From Deltaproteobacteria bacterium (GTDB lineage: Bacteria > Desulfobacterota > Syntrophia > Syntrophales > UBA2210), in the NCBI GenBank assembly GCA_011056825.1, contig DSBH01000281.1, positions 1-6,818 of the forward strand: a stretch of DNA of 6,818 nucleotides, in the 5' to 3' direction. The translations under genes were made by a program, and so were the position numbers. This document shows, piece after piece, positions 5,301 to 6,818 of the stretch (its first letter is position 1; every line of letters begins with the position of its first letter). The notes below the pieces were generated by a model. The model did not search any database and was not told the DNA's origin. It saw only the letters and a program-made list of their open reading frames with translations.

Positions 5301-6818
5301 AAGGTTCCATGATAATAAACGGTCTGGGCATTGTCCTAAGCGACGGGACACGGGTGAACGCGGACTTGACCGGTTCCGTTACTGTGGGGGACGTGCTGAC
5401 CGCCATCAATACCGCCGGCGGCGATAAACTCATCGCCGAAGTCAACATCCTGGGCAACGGTATCAACATCACTGACACGTCAGGCGGCGAGGGTGATCTT
5501 CGTGTCGTTGGTCTGGCCGATTCACCGGTGGCCGATAACCTGGGCATTGACGGATATGGTCTCGACGGCGTGCTTGAAGGCTCAACCCTGATCCATGACC
5601 TGCGGGTCACCCTGACCGACGGCACAACCGTGGACGTGTCCCTGTCCGGAGCAGATACGGTGGGCGACGTGCTGACCGCCTTAAACAGCGTCGACATCAA
5701 TCTTTACGCCGATATAAACACCGCGGGAACCGGCTTCGAACTTTATGACGACGCCGGCGGCGCGGGGAACCTGGTGGTCGAAACACTCAACGCCTCGTCC
5801 CTGGCCGCTGACCTGGGCATCACCGGCACCGGGAGCGGAAACTCGCTGGAGGGAGCGGCCCTGCTCTCCGACCTGCAGATTACCCTGACCGACGGAACCG
5901 CCGTTTACGTCGCCCTGAGTGGGGCGGGCACCGTGGGAGAGGTCCTGGCGGCCATTAATGCCGCCCATCCCGCCCTTTCCGCTGACATAAACGGCACGGA
6001 CAGCGGTATCACTATTTCCGATTCGGCCGGCGGAACCGGCAACCTGATCATCGCCGACCTGGGTGATTCAACGGCGGCGACGGACTTGGGCATCGCCGGC
6101 TCAGTTGCCGGCGCCAATATTACCGGTACCGGGATCGCTTCAGCCGTTTCCACCACAACATTTACCAATATCATCGACGCCACCGGCGGCGCCGGAGCGG
6201 ACCTGCTTATCGGGGACGGTCAGAACAACACGCTGATCGGCGGCGATGGCGCGGACACGTTCCGGTTCTCCGACGGCTGGGGCGATGATGTCGTCGAGGA
6301 TTACGGCGAGGAAGGAAGTGACGTCCTCGACTTTTCCGCGGTTGCGTCCAACCTGGGCGTTACCTTCCACGCCGACGGCACGGTCTCCGTGACCGGCGGC
6401 GGCAACACCCTGGATAACGCCGACATCATCGAAGGCATTATCGGCGGCTCCGGCGCCAATACTTTTACTTTTTTTGAGGACGGGGCTGATTTCGCGGGGT
6501 TTATCGACGGCGGCGCCGGAGGGACCAATACCCTGAATTATTCGGCCTATACGACCGCCGTGACGGTGGACCTGGCCGAAGGCACGGCTACCGGCGCCAC
6601 GGGTGTAGACAATGTCCAAAACATCACCGGCGGCAGCGGTGACGATACCCTTAACGGCGATGACCAGGCCAACACCATCAGCGGCGGCGACGGCAATGAC
6701 ACCATCACCGGCGTCGGCTGCTTCCGTGATGGTGACGGTAGCGCCGTTATTGGTCATGATATAGGTGTCGTCACCGGTTCCGCCGATAAGCGTGTCAGCA
6801 CCGCCGCCGCCGGTGATG
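2339..6818 (+). CDS. Giant LEPR-XLL / DUF4347 / RTX-repeat surface or secreted protein (3' end outside window)
   Basis: The frame is open for 1493 codons and runs off the window. The ATG has GAGGT (2325-2329) nine bases upstream. Residues 6-26 are very basic (11 Lys/Arg), followed by FESLEPRLLLSAE (residues 30-42), the N-terminal LEPR-XLL signature of giant bacterial surface proteins. There is no Sec signal peptide. Residues 76-190 form an acidic linker (about 35% Asp/Glu, many Ser, no aromatic residues). Residues about 208-430 match the DUF4347 family: IVVDSSVTDY, HILSHG (H322, H326), LLYGCD (C369) and GADWDLEYATG. The rest is beta-rich repeat: RTX modules to about residue 804, four 21-residue LxxLNxGxG[IV]G motifs, four 91-92 residue flagellin-IN-like repeats, then RTX modules again. 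GGxGxDxL nonapeptides bind calcium and fold after type I export, which fits the adjacent TolC-like gene and the missing Sec signal. Likely roles are adhesion, biofilm matrix or surface layer; the sequence does not decide between them. From about 6713 the plus frame stops resembling RTX and the minus strand does instead, so the last ~35 codons should not be trusted. Confidence 0.88.
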   Translation, partial: MLSIIKKGAGNGGNKRKERRKKREERPFRFESLEPRLLLSAELGIPPADPEDLSPILAPVVENVNRFNDVTTTPAGDGVTGENEPLNDEPDESAKSSEQETSGSEQEEDAAPEEKAASDSESDETSDEGENSESGDDAGSMNDESRADGSEAGTAGDENDVAMSEGDDGETRNQVTPDQSVSEEPSVKTEQPLLQGPDAALFMDSGLRQVIVVDSSVTDYTSLLEALTDSRPDAAVFDMTVEAGTQPVTTTVRADGADAAGGIIVETGPEDVSSFFVESDRYDGAEASDEPLFDVYIIDGERDGMDQLTSILDRYDNLDAVHILSHGAMGAVHLGTTVATIDDLKKRRADVEAWGRALNAGGDILLYGCDIAAGGDGVAFVEKLASLTAADVAASDDATGHAALGADWDLEYATGPVETPVVGIGDYGYLLETFISNGDDETFEGTAGNDTFKFDDGWGGDTIVNGGGSNTIDFSDVSADLTFTFHSDGTVSVTDGESVLNPAEGIGTIIAGSGDNNFVFERGATFSGTINTSSGGANTLDFSGVTHEIDPSVEEEDRTGLDLEFTIHGDGTVSAAADGSGIINHLGNIDHIIGGSGDNRFAFADGATFAGTIDGGEGGTNTLDYAAYDSSVSVDLTAETATGVTGGISNFSNIVGGAGNDILIGDEYANEITGGPGSDIIDGGIGDDTLTGGGGSDTFRFADDWGADTITDGDVGANTLNFSEVTADLEVTFAADGTVAVDDYTSFLETDGGVKGILTGEGDDIFLFENTATFGGTINGGPGANTLDFSAYQTPVRIDLEAGTVDMGGFVNDAGEMEGMTADMPLAYLNDGEGVGTAVIEEETVLSDLNDGAGIGPSVQVTSATLLSDLNNGDGVGIAPALTTDTLLADLHGGAGIGVVDGDDIRVTLTSGEQVDIDLDGCTTLGDVLTAIGDAHADLSAAINADGNGINLSDTAGDAGDLAVSALNYSLAASDLGIGRIGTGNLLEGSMIINGLGIVLSDGTRVNADLTGSVTVGDVLTAINTAGGDKLIAEVNILGNGINITDTSGGEGDLRVVGLADSPVADNLGIDGYGLDGVLEGSTLIHDLRVTLTDGTTVDVSLSGADTVGDVLTALNSVDINLYADINTAGTGFELYDDAGGAGNLVVETLNASSLAADLGITGTGSGNSLEGAALLSDLQITLTDGTAVYVALSGAGTVGEVLAAINAAHPALSADINGTDSGITISDSAGGTGNLIIADLGDSTAATDLGIAGSVAGANITGTGIASAVSTTTFTNIIDATGGAGADLLIGDGQNNTLIGGDGADTFRFSDGWGDDVVEDYGEEGSDVLDFSAVASNLGVTFHADGTVSVTGGGNTLDNADIIEGIIGGSGANTFTFFEDGADFAGFIDGGAGGTNTLNYSAYTTAVTVDLAEGTATGATGVDNVQNITGGSGDDTLNGDDQANTISGGDGNDTITGVGCFRDGDGSAVIGHDIGVVTGSADKRVSTAAAGD
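3686..4423 (+). repeat. Beta-strand/RTX superunit 1 of the giant protein
   Basis: The unit opens with NDTFKFDDGWGGDTI and repeats a module of the pattern LDFSxVxxDLxFTxHxDGTVS ... GSGDNxFxFxxGATFxGTI ... NTLD. The module occurs twice in tandem (about 3740-3960 and 3955-4215). The unit closes with SVSVDLTAETATGVTGG, then RTX nonapeptides. The same order recurs in superunits 2 and 3, which shows internal duplication. Confidence 0.75.
4298..4441 (+). repeat. RTX nonapeptide cluster (calcium-binding beta-roll)
   Basis: Successive GGxGxDxLx-type nonapeptides: GGAGNDILI, GDEYANEIT, GGPGSDIID, GGIGDDTLT, GGGGSDTFR. This is the densest canonical hemolysin-type calcium-binding run in the window and is expected to fold as a parallel beta-roll when calcium is bound outside the cell. 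Confidence 0.85.
4424..4800 (+). repeat. RTX superunit 2, first part
   Basis: SDTFRFADDWGADTITDG, VTFAADGTVAV, GEGDDIFLFEN, TATFGGTINGG, NTLDFSAYQTPVRIDLEAGTV follow the order of superunit 1. After the VDL/IDL strand the expected GGAGND nonapeptides are missing. Instead the short LxxLNxGxG motifs and flagellin-IN-like repeats begin, and RTX resumes only at about 6182. Confidence 0.7.
4814..5032 (+). repeat. Four tandem 20-21 residue LxxLNxGxG[IV]G motifs
   Basis: Copies begin at 4814 (LAYLNDGEGVG), 4874 (LSDLNDGAGIG), 4937 (LSDLNNGDGVG) and 5000 (LADLHGGAGIG). The period is 20-21 residues. The motif resembles the 'LSDLNGGAGV' lead-in that precedes flagellin-IN domains in FliD and related proteins; here it is multiplied before the first full domain. 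Confidence 0.8.
5033..6130 (+). repeat. Four tandem 91-92 residue flagellin-IN-like (FliD/hook-type) repeats
   Basis: Repeat boundaries are 5033-5308, 5309-5584, 5585-5857 and 5858-6130 (92, 92, 91 and 91 residues). Each has the pattern VTLTDGTxVxVxLxGxxTVGDVLTAIN ... ADINxxGxGIxIxDxxGGxGNLxV ... AxDLGIxGxGxGNxLEGS. This is the core seen in flagellin hook IN motifs of FliD/FlgL-like proteins. The first copy is preceded by the lead-in LADLHGGAGIG. Copies are clearly diverged at the residue level while length is conserved, so the duplication is old and structurally constrained. Confidence 0.8.
6182..6262 (+). repeat. RTX nonapeptide cluster resuming after the flagellin-IN block
   Basis: GGAGADLLI, GDGQNNTLI, GGDGADTFR reproduce the nonapeptide cluster at 4298-4441, including the GDxxxNxLI second unit. 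They complete the RTX superunit whose first part ended near 4750. Confidence 0.8.
6254..6712 (+). repeat. RTX superunit 3
   Basis: ADTFRFSDGWGDDVVEDYG, LDFSAVASNLGVTFHADG, IIGGSGANTFTF, DFAGFIDGGAGG, NTLNYSAY and VDLAEGTATGATG follow superunit 1 almost step for step. Nonapeptides GGSGDDTLN, GDDQANTIS, GGDGNDTIT (6623-6709) come next. The pattern stops abruptly after 6712. Confidence 0.75.
6698..6818 (-). other. Inverted RTX-coding segment (strand switch at window end)
   Basis: Read on the minus strand from 6817 downward, this stretch gives ITGGGGADTLIGGTGDDTY followed by IMTNNGATVTITEAADAGD. That is two perfect RTX nonapeptides and a typical following beta-strand. On the plus strand the same bases give GVGCFRDGDGSAVIGHD, which has no RTX pattern and carries Cys, which is rare in the rest of the protein. 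The switch lies within about 6698-6713, a stretch of ~15 bases that suits both readings. The segment does not match the reverse complement of any other part of this window. It is either a true inversion breakpoint or a chimeric join. Confidence 0.75.

Noticed and set aside
3660..6712. Repeat region as a CRISPR array or mobile element
   Set aside because: Repeats are in-frame protein repeats with diverged DNA and no constant spacers. No transposase, terminal inverted repeats or target duplications are visible.
6140..6757. Minus-strand open frame of 205 codons near the window end
   Set aside because: Only its first ~20 codons lie in the inverted RTX segment and look real. The remainder is antisense of superunit 3, so it is an artefact of the strand switch and not a gene.

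Overview
The window comes from a Gram-negative, GC-rich bacterium. A TolC-family outer-membrane exit duct lies directly upstream of a giant, probably exported RTX-type surface protein. An AtpZ-like gene and the general protein style would suit a Desulfobacterota/Deltaproteobacteria-like lineage, but this assignment is an inference and only weakly supported.

Layout. Positions 45-290 carry a small two-helix membrane protein of the AtpZ/AtpI type, closed by a strong intrinsic terminator (328-358). About 540 bp without a convincing gene follow (359-895). This stretch is AT-richer and holds a perfect CRP-type half-site pair (TGTGA-N6-TCACA), a TTGACA -35-like box with a 10-bp palindrome in its spacer, and a second inverted repeat around GTTATAAC. 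It reads as the control region of the next operon. Positions 896-2284 encode a TolC/OEP-family outer-membrane protein whose signal peptide is separated from the mature protein by one in-frame TAG (codon 44). From 2339 to the window edge runs one open frame of at least 1493 codons. In order it holds a basic N-terminus with a LEPR-XLL motif, a long acidic Ser/Asp/Glu linker, a DUF4347-like domain with a His/Cys pair, beta-strand/RTX calcium-binding repeats, four short and four long (91-92 residue) FliD/flagellin-IN-like repeats, and RTX repeats again.

How they work together. The 54-bp gap with no terminator suggests that the TolC-like duct and the giant protein are co-transcribed and that the duct belongs to the type I secretion system exporting the giant protein. 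The ABC transporter and membrane-fusion partners are not in the window.

Two anomalies deserve most attention. The first is the amber codon inside an otherwise intact TolC gene. The second is an abrupt strand switch near 6698-6713: the last ~105 bases encode textbook RTX nonapeptides on the minus strand although the gene runs on plus. That means either a real inversion breakpoint or a chimeric/misassembled end.
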